Below the pieces are notes generated by a model that saw only the letters and a program-made list of their open reading frames with translations, did not search any database and was not told where the DNA came from. Positions 1 to 12,900 of a DNA stretch of 64,000 nt are shown here, piece by piece. How positions within the stretch are numbered: the stretch's first letter is position 1; each line of letters starts with the position of its first letter. The position numbers were made by a program, and so were the translations under genes. The stretch comes from Costus lasius (lineage: Eukaryota; Streptophyta; Magnoliopsida; Zingiberales; Costaceae), in assembly GCA_027563935.2 (NCBI GenBank), contig CM050446.2:128170499-128234498 (forward strand), written 5' to 3'.

Positions 1-418
1 TCCATTATTTGGCATTTTAGATCTCCTTGTAAACTTATTATTACTTCGTCTATTAGTTTTTTATTTTAATTTTATTACGACAAATAGCATTAGTAAAAAA
101 TGCAAGCTGTTGAAAATATGCCAGCTAAACCAGCCACTTAAGCTCGTTAATGATAGAACTATTGTAATCTAATTGACAGCTATGTATATTGTACAAATTC
201 AAGTTTTTGCTAAATTGATAAAATATGTACAGGGTATCCTACATTTCCTGCTTGACAACTTGATATATTTTTTGATCATGTATTACTTATGCATTATCTT
301 TCATTTATTCTAGTTGAAGAGATAGAAGACTTGTGTTGGTAACTGGAATCTTCTGGCTTATGAACACGTTTATGAATCCGTCACTGCACCGTGAATCAAG
401 CTTCTGAATTGAATGCAG
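1..418 (+). other. Partial intron of the MYB-CC gene
   Basis: AT-rich, non-coding sequence that ends in a TGCAG acceptor at 414-418, immediately before the coding exon. No reading frame of note is present. The upstream exons carrying the Myb domain are outside the window. Confidence 0.7.
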
Positions 419-865
419 GTACAGAGGCAACTGCAGTTAAGAATAGAAGCACAAGGCAAGTATCTTAAGAAGATAATCGATGAGCAACAACGACTTAGTG
501 GGGTGCTCAGTGAATTACCTACTGCTGTTGGTGCTCCAGCACCCAACTCTGGTGACCATGGCCTGGATTCTGAGAAGACTGATCCTTCAACCCCAGCTCC
601 AACTTCAGAATCTCTCATCCAAGATAAGGTCATTGATATGGGATATGGAGACACTGATGGTGCCTTCAAAAGCGTTTCATGTGATGATTCTTTCTCCCCC
701 AACCCAGAACCACTGACTCCAGATTCCAGCTCCCCTTCAGCAAGTCCAAAGCATGAGAGTACTACCAAGAGGCGGCGGATTGGTGGGATCCTGGGGCCAG
801 GAAAGACAGAGTTGGTGCTTGCTCATATACTAGAGTCGAGCTCAGGCTCTGACTTTCAACATTGA
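419..865 (+). CDS. MYB-CC (PHR1-LIKE) transcription factor, terminal exon
   Basis: This is the 3' end of a plant MYB-CC (GARP G2-like) transcription factor of the PHR1-LIKE group; the family binds DNA through one Myb repeat and dimerises through a coiled coil, often in phosphate-starvation signalling. The exon opens with VQRQLQLRIEAQGKYLKKII, the second half of the conserved LHEQLEVQ-type coiled coil (MYB-CC LHEQLE domain). The rest is an acidic, Ser/Pro-rich tail with a basic TTKRRRIGG patch near the end that could help nuclear import. The acceptor at 417-418 and the phase (E|V boundary) match the exon structure I know for the family. The stop is TGA at 863-865. The DNA-binding repeat is not in the window, so the exact paralogue cannot be named. 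Confidence 0.85.
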   Translation, partial: VQRQLQLRIEAQGKYLKKIIDEQQRLSGVLSELPTAVGAPAPNSGDHGLDSEKTDPSTPAPTSESLIQDKVIDMGYGDTDGAFKSVSCDDSFSPNPEPLTPDSSSPSASPKHESTTKRRRIGGILGPGKTELVLAHILESSSGSDFQH

Positions 866-2389
866 TCGATGCATGTACATGGTGAGGAGCGGTACAATTC
901 ATCAGGCTCTTCAATCTTCATTAATGGTGTACTTGGAATTTATGCATGAAAATTGCCGTGATTGATGTTTATCATGCTGTTTCTTTAAGTATTCCATGAT
1001 TAATCTTAGCTAGAGGTATCTGTACGAATCATTTAATGCTGTTATGGCATATTAATCTTATTTAGATATATAGTGTAGAATTTGTGTATGTTTCTTGGAT
1101 GGAATTAAGCGCTTTGCAATTTTGACTGTCTCGTCACCATTTATTCACCCTCTGGTGCAATATACAATCAAATATTGTATAACTGCAGTTCCTGAAGAAG
1201 ATTAGTCCGAAGTGGGTGTACGATAGCTGTTGCAAGTATGGTACTGATATCATAACATTCTGCATCGGTTAGTTCCGTTGGCTGCTGGCCTGATGTTGGC
1301 CTAATGCAAGGGAAAGTGGTCAACCTCATATAGCATGTATACATCCATTTAGAGGCAGTTGCCCGCACTATTTTATTCGCACTGAAAAAAATTCTTATCA
1401 CCTAAATCTATTACCCAAAATTAATCTAGATTTTTTTTTTCTTCAAGCTATACATAAGATGTGTTATTGCATAAGCACATTATAATGCTAACTTGACTCC
1501 TACTTATATCAAAAATATAAAATACTATATATATATTATAGTTCCTAGGTTAGTTTTTAGTAAGGGTTGATGAGATGCCCTACATTGAGATGCCCTACAT
1601 GTCATCCTAACTTTAATTGCCTAGCCTACCTTACATGCAATCTCTTCATGCAAAAGGACTACAATTCATGTTCTGTTTTTTTAATAATTGAACTTAAACA
1701 TGAGCCACTTTATTTCATTTCTATTGCCCACTGTCCCACATTAATTATTAACGTGGCATAGAAAATAGCAAATTGTTTTTGTTGTCTCTCTCACTTTACA
1801 TTAGAGACCACAAGAGCATGCCAAGTACAAACAACCTTTCTTCCTCACTCATTAATTATCAATGTGTGCTTTAATTTCAATATATATTCTATTAATATAT
1901 ATAACATTAATATTTTATTAATAAATTTATTAATATAATGTAGTAGAATTTTAATTACTAATTTTAAATAAATAATTGTTTTAAAAATAAGAATTTAAGT
2001 TACTATTTAAATATATGCTATTTCGTTGTCAATTTTACAAAGTAAATAAACTATTGAAAGAGTGTAACAAATTAAACGGAGATATATTTTTTGCAATAAA
2101 TTAACTTTTATGTGGTGACATTATAAAAAATTACTTGAGATTTTATAAGTAAAATATATATATTATTAAAATTTTATATTATATCAATATATAATTTTTA
2201 TAATTTAACAGGAGATAAAAAATTAAAAATTTTAAAAACTTAAATTTTTATAGTTTACTAAACATCCCTCGTTCTCAACAGTCAAAGCACAGTACTATTA
2301 GTACAACTGCCAAACGCACTTAATAGAATACCCTACCTCACAGTTGGTAAACGGCGTGGGTAAACGGGATGGGTACGAAAGGAGCCGGT
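866..2389. other. Intergenic DNA between MYB-CC and MAP65-1
   Basis: The first few hundred bases must hold the MYB-CC 3' untranslated region; no unambiguous polyadenylation signal was picked. A small 17 bp-type duplication (GAGATGCCCTACAT twice) sits at 1572-1602. From about 1850 to 2250 the sequence is very AT-rich and low in complexity. The right edge must hold the MAP65-1 promoter; no convincing TATA box could be fixed. Confidence 0.5.
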
Positions 2390-3912
2390 CCCCTCTTCTT
2401 GTCTCGTTCGCTTGTCCTTTGCTTCCCTCTCTCACACTCTTCCTAGTTCCAACTCTCCCATTGCGAGGCGAGGACGTAGAGAGGACGAAGAGGGGAATCC
2501 ATCGAGATCTCTGCGTGAGATCCCCAAAACCTCAGAGCTCTTCCGCTCTACAGGTAAATGCTCTCTCGCTTCCTTTCTCGATCGCTTTCCCCGCACATTG
2601 CAGCTCTTCCGTGCACTGTCAAATCATGGGAGACGCCGCTCTTACGGCCTCGAACCGTCTAGGTTTGCTAGAGACGGAGATGAACTGGAGGTGGGGGTTG
2701 GTTGAGGGGGAATTGCGCTGTAAATGCGGTTCTTGGGTGGCAGTTTCTTCTGCCCTTTTTCTTTCTGATGAAACCCGGAAGTGGTTTTTTTAGTTTTTCG
2801 TTGGAGAATTTCAGTTTGATTAGGTGTACTAGGTAAAGATCAGGTTTTTTGTGGCCAATCTTTACTTGCATTGTACTTTTTACTCGAAAGTATTAGCTGG
2901 CTCACGGTTTTTTTTCTTGAATGTGGAAAGGTGCTTGTTCTTACGCCTTTTAGGGTTCTTCATCTGGGAATCTCCGCGTGTTCATGGAGGGTTTTTAGGC
3001 TTCAAATATCATTTACTTTCAGACGACCTATAGTCATTAAATGCCGAATTCAAATTACTAGCTGGAGTCACTCTCTGGAGCTACGCGTTACAGTTAAGCT
3101 TGACAGAGACTGGTGATGTGATGAGCAAAAAAAGCTATCCTACTAGAAAAGTCGGATGCTTTCTTCTTTTTCTTCTTCGGAACTTATATTTCTTGAATCC
3201 GTTGGTTGTGAACAAGTTTGATTAACGACAATCTTGAAGCGAAAATTAGTTGATGGGATCAATTTTTCTACCCCATATAGTTTGTTAGTTATCTCACTTT
3301 TCATCCTATAGTTTGGGAAATATCACATTGTCCACCACAATTTATTCAACCGCTTCACTCTTCTCATGTCATCTTAGTTTTTGATAACGACATTTCTAGA
3401 ATAGTTGGTTTGATGAGCAGTAAACTTGATTGGCTCCCGACACTATAGCGTGCGAAGTTTTATATATTATTTTAAGTGTAAGGCGCACAATAAAATAACT
3501 TACAAACTCTATGGCAAAATGAAATTGCCCTAGTTGTTGAGATGGAGAAATTGTTTACCAGGAAATCCGAGATTTCCTCTGATCTAGTTAAGCATCTTCT
3601 TTTCAAATCCTTAAACAGTGGTTTTAATTGTTGGTACCTTTTGTTCCTATTTTTTTTGCTTCATTGCATTTACTTTATAGGGTCAAACTTTTATGTACTC
3701 AAATTTCTACAATCAATAATATAAGCGATCTGGTCTGCACAAATACTTAAAAGTAAAGCAACCTGGTAGGTGCAAGATTGTTAATCTGCTGGTTTGCACT
3801 GATCTTTTTATCAACAGGGTATGCTGATGTGAGCTAATTAGTTCTTTACACTTTTTTTTTACCATAATTCAATCCTTGAAACTTTTTCTTTGTAGGTTCT
3901 ATTGAGCTATAA
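2390..3912 (+). other. MAP65-1 leader: untranslated exon and leader intron
   Basis: A pyrimidine-rich stretch (about 2390-2550) followed by CTACAG|GTAAATG looks like an untranslated first exon ending at 2553. The matching acceptor is TTTGTAG at 3889-3895, 17 bases upstream of the initiator ATG at 3913. This gives a 1342 bp leader intron; 5' leader introns are common in strongly expressed plant cytoskeletal genes. The transcription start is not resolvable, and the exon is inferred from splice motifs alone. The intron holds nothing else recognisable. Confidence 0.5.
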
Positions 3913-6900
3913 ATGGCAATAGAGAGTAGACAGAATGTTTTATCAGGTGAAACCACATGTGGGTCTTTGCTGCAAGAGCTTCAGGTATTTCTTTTTGTTT
4001 TTTCACCCATTATACTGTCATTAAAGAACTTGCAGCACGGTGATATAAAATGCTGAAAGCCAACCTTCGATTTCAGCTAATATGGGATGAGATTGGTGAG
4101 AGTGATGAAGAACGTGATAAAATTGTTCTTCAGATAGAACAAGAGTGCTTGGATGTCTACAAAAGGAAAGTTGACCAGGCTTCTAACTCGAGGGCTTTTC
4201 TACTGCAATCTTTGGCTGGTTCAAAAGCTAAACTTGCTAGACTTCTTTCTGCACTTGGAGAGAAGTCCTTAGATGGCATCGTGAGTTCAAACTTTAATAC
4301 TTTAATTTCTAGCTGAAGATGTTTGGTTTGTTGCATCAAGGAAACACTTCCAGTTGACCATCCAGTACTTTATTCTTTCAGAAATTTCACCTACTCTAAT
4401 TTTCATTTTGTTCTCGTGTATAACATGCTGCAACTTTTCATTTTGGAAAAGCAAATGCAATATCTATTACTTTGAAATATTGCATAATTTATGAAAACCT
4501 CTCAGAAGCTTTAATATTGCCTAGATGGATTAATTCTGTCTGGATAGTGGATACGTTACATGAAAGATCAAAGCTGGAATATCTGATTCCGCATAAAATT
4601 TCTGGATTATTGGATTGTATTCTTGTTGATCCCTATGTACGTGCCAAAGCCTTGTAGCACTTTGCCGATCTTTTCCAATTGCAGTTGCTTCCAGTACTAG
4701 GACATTAACTTATTTATCTAACAGTATAACCCTCTACCTCATCCAGTCTCTTGAAGAATCCATCCAGCCTGGACCCTCTTTCAGGTAGTAAGGTTGAGTT
4801 GATTCAACACTACTGTTAGCAGCATGCAAGCATTGACATCAGTTATGACTTTAATGACAGTCATAGCTGTAGTTAATCTTATTTGTGAACTACCAAATGT
4901 GCTAGAACATATTATCTGTCATGTTAATTGATGAACATCTCTCTTGCAGAGTCAGCTGCCAATCCCTCAAACAGCATTTCAAATTCAAATTAAATTTGTC
5001 TTTGAATAGGTTTTGAATCCTAAAGTTCTGCCTAAATTGAAATGATATATGCAAGGCAATACCCTCATTTAAATAACTGTTTGTACCCAATTTGGTGGTT
5101 CGCTAGACTTGTAAAGCCTTGACATCTCATTCTGATACCTTTGTATTTTTGCACTGGAACACATTGTGGGCTAGTATTAATTGACAGCAAATGCTTCCAA
5201 CAGCTATATTTCTAATATTACTAATTATAATCTTAACTATTATCAATTATAACATTCCCCCACAAATTGGAGTATAATGATAATTTTGTCCGGCTTATAT
5301 AAAAATAAAGTTGTAATAAAAAACGACAACCGTGTAGTTTTAAAGAGAAGCAGAAGGCAGTGTCAAACATTGCAAGCAGTGGAAGGCATCATTAAGTCTC
5401 ATTAGTAGTAGTACGTTAGGCATTGCGAGCAGGAATAGTTGGTGTCATAAGGCGTTGCCAACAGAAGTAGCAGGAGGCCTAAGACATTGTCAGTGATAAG
5501 GGGCGACACAAGATGTCATTAGCAAAAAGTAGTAGATGGGGCATTGCTAGCAAAAGTAGTAGGTAGCGTAAGGAGTTGCTAGAAAAAGTAGCAAATGGCA
5601 CTATGGGATAAGGGGTCGCTATTAGAGGGTGGCAGATAGAAATAGTAGTGGGTAGGGTACCTGCTTTTTTCCCACTACCCATCCTCATACCCGAGTAATT
5701 TATCTATTACTCATACCTGATTAACTATTACATATTTTTTCAACCCTCTACCCGAACCCGACCCCTATTAAACTTTTTCCTTCCTAGTAATTACTCGCTA
5801 CCTATAACCCACCCTCCTAATCTATCTGCCTAGACACCCACTTGATGCTGTCGGTGCCTTGGTCCTTGTGCTCACCACCTCTGCCTGCCCTTGTAGCCTT
5901 GCCTTGTCGCCTTCGCGCCGCTACCTCTCCTTGTCGCCTTCGCTCCTTGCCTTGCTGCCTCACCTCACTATTTTGCCACCTCCACGCCTCTCTGAGATTC
6001 ACTGCTCACCTCGCCTTCTCACCATCCAAATTAGGGTAAGTTTAGGATCTTAGGTTTAGATTAGGGATTATGGTAAGGTTAGGATATTAGGTCTAAGTTA
6101 GAATATTAGGGTTAGTTTATTATATTATAATTAATAATATATAATTATTAATTTATTATTATTATTATATATAACTGGGTTCAAGTAGTGAGTATCCTAC
6201 CTATAATAACTGAACCCGACTTTGGTAGCATATATGCTACCCCTACTCAAACCGAACCTGAATAATAGGTATCCGATTATTTATAATCGAGATCGGGTAG
6301 GTCGAGGATCTGCTAAAAGTTGAAGATCCCTAGTGGCAGATGAATATTACTTGTGGTACGGATGAATAATACATGTGGTATAAATAAACAATACTTGTAA
6401 GACAGATGAATAATATTATAAACAGTAGCCGTGATGGAGAAATAAAAAAGTAAATAGAGAATATTAGGGTTTTTGGCTCTGATATCAAGTTTAGAGGCAG
6501 TTAGGGTTTAAAAAACCTTCTCTAATATTGCGTTAGAGTAGAGTGTCAGAGATAGAGAAAGGAGAGAAGATGATAAATCCTAAAATGGTTACATCGAATT
6601 AATTTTCCTTTTCAATTACAAAATAGATTCAACCTCCATATATAGAGTTATTGAGTATGTAAAATAATAATATTTTAATTATAACTTATTATATGTATAA
6701 TACTTATTTCTAATATACTAATTTTAACTCTAATTATTACCAATTGTAACAAGGCTAAACAAGTTAAATTGCTCCTTCTCAAACTTGAGGATGCACCCAA
6801 GGCTCTTTTTTAGACAGGTAGAGGTTGTGCTTAGGTGTCATTATGATTCATCTTTACCCAAGTTATTTTTCTTTCAAAGAAAGTAATAAAGCTTGCATTG

Positions 6901-9900
6901 ACAATTTTTACCTAAAGATGAAAAAGAGATTGGTGGGCAATATCAAAATGGTTCTATGATAATTTTATTTTCTCCACTGGTTAGGGGATACTTTAGCTAA
7001 GTATTCATGATTCATCTTTTAGCTCATGAATGAGGTGGAGGAGTCTCACACGTGCCACATGTGCATATTGGTGGATTTTATTTATGTTATAGATTGCATT
7101 TTATTTATTAGAATTTTTTATATCTTAGTATGCAAATTATTTTTGTTAAAATGTATTGTTTGACTATTTGATAGGATTTTTTGATCATATGTTATGATCC
7201 TACCTTTTGATCTTGTCAGGCGTCCACTATTCTTATGTAAGAACTTGATCGTGATAACCTTACTCTCCATGTTGTTGTACATAGTAGTTGATACCAAGGA
7301 TTAAAAAACCAATTCGTATTTAGATGGTACAATCTATTTTTTGAGCAACAACTGTACACATACCAAATTTGAAACAGACAAACTGAGTGCCCGAGTCAAA
7401 GAAGAAAAGAACCCAAAAGAACCCACTGCAACTTGTTGTTTGATGCACAACCTCTGGAATTGCTCCAGGTTCTCTGAAAACATCTTTGATCCAATGGGTG
7501 GATTGCCACCGGCGCTTTACGCATAAGCTCATTGCAAATAAAGCACTAGTACGTGTTAGCTCTATTTGGTACAAACTGGTACTCATTGGTCTGAGCTTGA
7601 ATTGGAACACAAAACTGGTATTTCAGACCTTTGGTTGATATTCATAAAAAATGATTATGGAGAAATCTACTATGCAATTCATGAAGTTAAAAAGAAAATT
7701 ACTAAGCTTCTTGTTGACCTTTATAAAGCATAAACCATATGTGAATTGTGAACATCATTGTCATATATGCACTTAAATTGGGGAGAGGAAATCTACGCAA
7801 GTAAACTTACTTTACTTGACGTATACTTATTTTAATTAATTAATTTTGTAGTTAGCTAATTAAGAATTAACTCATTACTATCCAGATTTGATATATCAAT
7901 ATTGTAACTATTCTGTGTAACCTACTATAGGCATTTTAGAATATGATACTTCATATGTTGATAAATTTTGAAGTTGTAACTATGACAACGGGGACTAGCA
8001 TATGTTACGAAAGGCATAATGGCATATGTGGTCTTTGGTGCAAATATGATGATTGATTTAACATAAATAGTGTGTCCAAGTACCAATTTTTTTTTGTTAT
8101 CTATATGGCTTACAATCTCCACTTTGTATTGGTATACCATACGAACTAGGCATACTAACATATAGATGTTCCGCTGGGCATACCAATACATAAATATACA
8201 CAGTCCTGCCATATCTCGAAATGGTGCATATCTGATTATTCTTTTAAAACACAATTATCTGTTGATATGATTTGTGAATTTTTTAAATTATAATTGTCTA
8301 ATTTATATTGATTTTGATTTTGCATCATGTAGTAGTTGGATTTGTAGTAGATTATCCAAACTTACAAGAATTCGGTGAATTCTACTTGATTAATGTCAAT
8401 TAAGAACAATATGCATCTCATTTTGATGAGTGCTGTTCTGCAAGACATGCTCCCTGGGTACACCAAAAGAAGCCTATATACTTCTCAGTGCTCCTGATTT
8501 TATACATATTTGTCTTAAGCGACAAACTCATTTTACTTCTCTTTCATAATGTGGGATAGTCTGCAACTGTGGAGGTTTATGTATTTCTTCTGTGAGCAAA
8601 TCTCAAGTAAACAACCATTACCTTAGTTTGCTTTTGCGACACAGTAATCATATTATCTTCTACTAGGATAGCATTTTGAGATTTTGTTGATAACTTATTA
8701 TATTTTGTTTTTGATGTTTTTTTAATTATAATTCTCTGCATTGGAAGTATCATAAACTTCAACATCTAGAATTAACAAATTATAATAAGTGAATGAATGC
8801 TACTAAATTGCCTTTTTTTCCTACTTTACTACAAGTATCATATGTCAGAAGAATCTACTATAATTTCATGTCTGAGATTCAGTTGTTTCACTGATAGTTA
8901 CCCACAGTTAGGCATGCAAATATAAAAATTAAATGAAGATATCATTAATCTACTATTGCATCTTTTTGATGATTCTATTTGGTCTTTCACAGTCAGATCA
9001 GTCTTCTGGTACAATCAAGGAGCAACTAGCTGCCATAGCACCAGCCGTGGAACTATTATGCAAGCAAAAAGAAGAGAGGATGAAGGAGTTCACACGTACA
9101 TTATTACAAATCCAGAAAATACAAGGGGAAATTTCTGGAACTTTAAAGATCGATGAGCAAATAACTACACCTGTAGTTGATGAGGAAGATTTGTCACTGA
9201 AGAAACTGGATGAGTACCAGTTGCAGCTTCAAGGTCTTCAGAAAGAAAAGGTTCTTGCCCTTTTTTTTCCTTCTGTATTTTATTTTTGAGACTATAATAA
9301 GTGTGCTAAAATTTCTCTCTCTAAAATTTGCAGAGTGATAGACTGCAGAAGGTTCTTGACCTTGTTGGCACAGTGCATGATCTCTGTGCAGTTATGGGTT
9401 TGGACTTCTTCAGTATTGTAACTCAAGTTCATCCTAGCTTAAATGATTCCGTCGCCGTGCAATCTAAGAGCATCAGTAATGATACTTTATCTGAGCTATC
9501 GAAAATGGTCATTGCACTTGAAGAGGACAAAAAGAAGAGGCTACAAAAGGTAAAGTCAAGGCGTCAAACACAAACTTTCACTTAAGTTGTCAAATTTTGC
9601 TTTATGCTATATCAGATCTTACTGTATGTTTAGCCTTTTTGATAAGATTTCTTTATTATTCATTATATATATTCAAATATCGTATATATTTGACATTCTC
9701 CTCTGGTGTGATCATATTTTGACCAGGACCATGGACTTTGGCCCCTTGTTGAAGCATACTTTAAATGCGACAACTGTATAACATGTTAAATAAAATTATA
9801 TCCTTAAGGATTATTTTAATTCGGAACTGTGAAGTTCCACTCTCATGATATTTGCTAATTAGTAGCATAAATCTTTGATCCATTCTTTATTTTGATTAAT

Positions 9901-12900
9901 TTCTATAGCTGAACTGTTTTCTCGCCTTTTCAAAATTATCAAGTTCGAATACTATGAAATATGTGATTTTATCCGCAATAATATATAAAGGTGTAAAATT
10001 GGTATACTTTTTAAGTTACTACACTGTATTAACTTCTAGAGCATAGATCGATTGGAATTTACTAAAATTTTCTTTAGAAGAAATATCCTAGAGAAAAGAT
10101 GGAAATAAACATGGACAACTCTGTAATTTGATTCTTCGCACCAATGTAACTATTTTTTTGCTTCTCAGTCAACAAGATATTTGTTTGCAAATACACATGT
10201 ATGTCTTGTCTATCAATGTATAATTGGATATTTCTAAGATTTGATATTGGCTCTTGATCTTTCTCAGCTTCAAGAGTTAGCTGTTCAGCTCACAGATCTT
10301 TGGAATCTGATGGATACACCAACTGCGGAGCGGGAATTGTTCAGCCATGTAACTTGTAACAGTTCCTCCACAGTGGATGAAGTGACTGTTCCTGGATCTC
10401 TAACCCTTGATCTGATTGAGCAGGTTAGTTAATTGAATATTTGAGAAGTCTTGACTGTAGCAATGAAAGTGCCTTCTTTATTATTTATATTTAATTGAAA
10501 AATAATTATATCTTCTCTGCCTACATCTGTGAAGGCTGAAGTTGAAGTTGAAAGGTTAGATCAGCTGAAGGCGAGCAAGATGAAGGAAATAGCATTCAAG
10601 AGGCAAACTGAGCTTGAGGACATTTATTCCCGTGCTCACATAGAGATAGATTCTTCAGCTGCCAAAGATAGAATATTGGCTCTAATTGATTCTGGAAATT
10701 TTGAACCTTCAGAATTACTTGCAGACATGGATAATCAAATATTAAAAGCCAAAGAGGAGGCCATAAGTAGGAAAGATATTTTGGAAAGAGTAGAGAAATG
10801 GATGCTAGCATGTGAAGAAGAAAGCTGGCTTGAAGACTACAACCGGGTATGGAACATTAACTGAACATATGGTCTACAGATATCTAGGTTATGAGGAAAT
10901 TGTGTTATTGCCGACTATGTTATACATTCATTTCTTACCTAGAATAATGTCTATGATATTCAATAGTGTGGACACCCGAAGCTCTGTTAATGACAACCGT
11001 GTTCTTCTACTGAAATTGATTCACTTCAAAGAACTGATTATATTCATATGCATTGAAGCATACATTCGCAAATTTCTAATAACCTTCTGCATAACTATTA
11101 CTTTTGTCTTTTATTCCGAGATATAGGAACTTTGATATCATTTGCTTTTTGTATTTTGATGTGATTGCATAATTCATCAACTAAGAATCATCCGCAGTGT
11201 CCAATGAAATAACTATGAAATTGGATACTCGGAGTATCTTGTTTTCTGATGATTTTTATCATTTGACTTGTTTGTGTTTTAGTCTAATAGTTTATTTTGT
11301 AGAATATTGCCTAATAATTGTTAGCTTTTTCCATGTAATTTATTTTCTGATGATTTTTATCATTAGACTTCATACTTTTTTAGACTGATATTTAATTTTC
11401 TGGAATATAGCCTAATGATTATCGCTTGTCCGTTTAGTCTAATAGTTTTTCATTAGACGCATTACAAAAGTAAAAAAAAATCGTTTTCATTTCCTGGAGT
11501 TCTTTTGATGTGGATAAGTTCTTCCTTAACTGATATGTTCCAATTTACCAGGATGAGAACAGATATAATTCGAGCCGTGGTGCACACCTTAACCTCAAGC
11601 GTGCAGAAAAGGCCCGTGTGTTAGTTTGTAAAATCCCAGGTATTTGTTAAATGTTTTCAGATAAAAATATGCTTGTAGTGAAAATTCACAGTTTTTTCAT
11701 CCCAAAGAAATCATCATGGATTGGTGATTTTCAACAATAATAATGTACTCAGATTATCTGAGTTTGACAACCAACTAATGTAATCATTAATTATAGTTAT
11801 GGCCATTATTTATTGTAGGATAAGGGTTGAGTGGGTCTGAATTAATATATGATTATTATGTCTTGTTTAAGCCTACATAAAGATTTACTAAATGTTGTAA
11901 TAGATAGCTTACGATATGATGAATTATTTGAGTATTATTTTGTTATCCCCTCCCCCTCCAAAGAATATTATGTATTTATATTTTATGCTTTTGTAAGCTT
12001 GGTCTATGATCTAATACTCGTGCAGGCTAGATTAGCATGTGAACCCAAACAAGTGCCACTGATCCGTGGGCTTATAACCATTTACATAGGTGGAGCCATA
12101 GTAGAAACAAGAAAAACATATATATAACTAGAAAATAAGCAGAAACAGGATATTTACACTCAATCATTAGCGTTTATGGAATTAATTAATTAATTAATTA
12201 GTATATTGTTGGTGTGTAATTGATTGTTACAATTGTTAATTGTTATGGTCATTTTTAATCTAGGTAATTTAATATTTTTTATTTTATGATCCCTAATCAA
12301 TTAGGGTTATAGCTAATAGCCTATTATATAGCTTAACCCTAATGTAAGTAACATCTTCAATTATTATTTAAATCTGGCTCTCATGTGGCATCAAGCATTC
12401 AATTTGAAAATGAAAGAAGCTTCTAATCCTTTGAGTATGTTATTATGAAACTAATATTTTTTCTATCTTTTTTCCTTCCATTTCTATTTTCCTTGTATGA
12501 TAATTTAACCAGTTTATGAGTTTGAATTCAAGGTAACGGAAACAAGAAAGAAAATTATATTCAATTTCAAAAACATTGCTGCTGCTGCTGCTGACCATTC
12601 ATTTTACAATTGGATAAGAACTATTAATTTCATGTGGTTTTGTTGAACTCTTTTTTCAGAAGTATATTGGGATTAACTTGAGAACCTTTTCTTTTCTTTT
12701 TTTTTTAGTATAGTTGCTTAACTGTGCAACCAATAGGAGCTTCCTGTTATCATTAGCATGTAGCTTGTAGTTAGATTTTGATTAGCTGCTTGGGGATGCA
12801 ACAATTTTGACCGATTAAGTTTTGATCTTTTTTAGCTCTTGTCGATATGCTGGTTGCAAAGACCAGAACGTGGGAGGACAACCATGATATGTCATTTATG

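Larger units (their letters stand above)
5190..6751 (-). mobile_element. Decayed non-autonomous LTR retrotransposon in MAP65-1 intron
   Basis: On the minus strand, an LTR beginning TGTTACAATTGG (ending at + 6751) runs down to about 6488. A primer-binding-site-like TGATATCAGAGCC (complement of 6473-6486) follows, close to the initiator-Met tRNA motif TGGTATCAGAGC. At the other end, a polypurine tract (GTGGGGGA, + 5255-5264) abuts a second LTR start TGTTATAATTGATAA at + 5254. Only about 60 bp of this 3' LTR aligns to the 5' LTR, so it is truncated. No gag or pol is recognisable; the interior is an array of degenerate repeats plus a nested hAT-like element. Confidence 0.6.

Noticed and set aside
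2344..2793. 149-codon frame over the MAP65-1 leader as an upstream gene
   Set aside because: It runs across a good donor site (2553|2554) and has low-complexity composition; it is better read as untranslated exon plus intron.
11849..12127. 92-codon frame in a MAP65-1 intron as an extra exon
   Set aside because: The flanking exons join in phase through a split Ala codon and give the expected protein without it; there is no family similarity.
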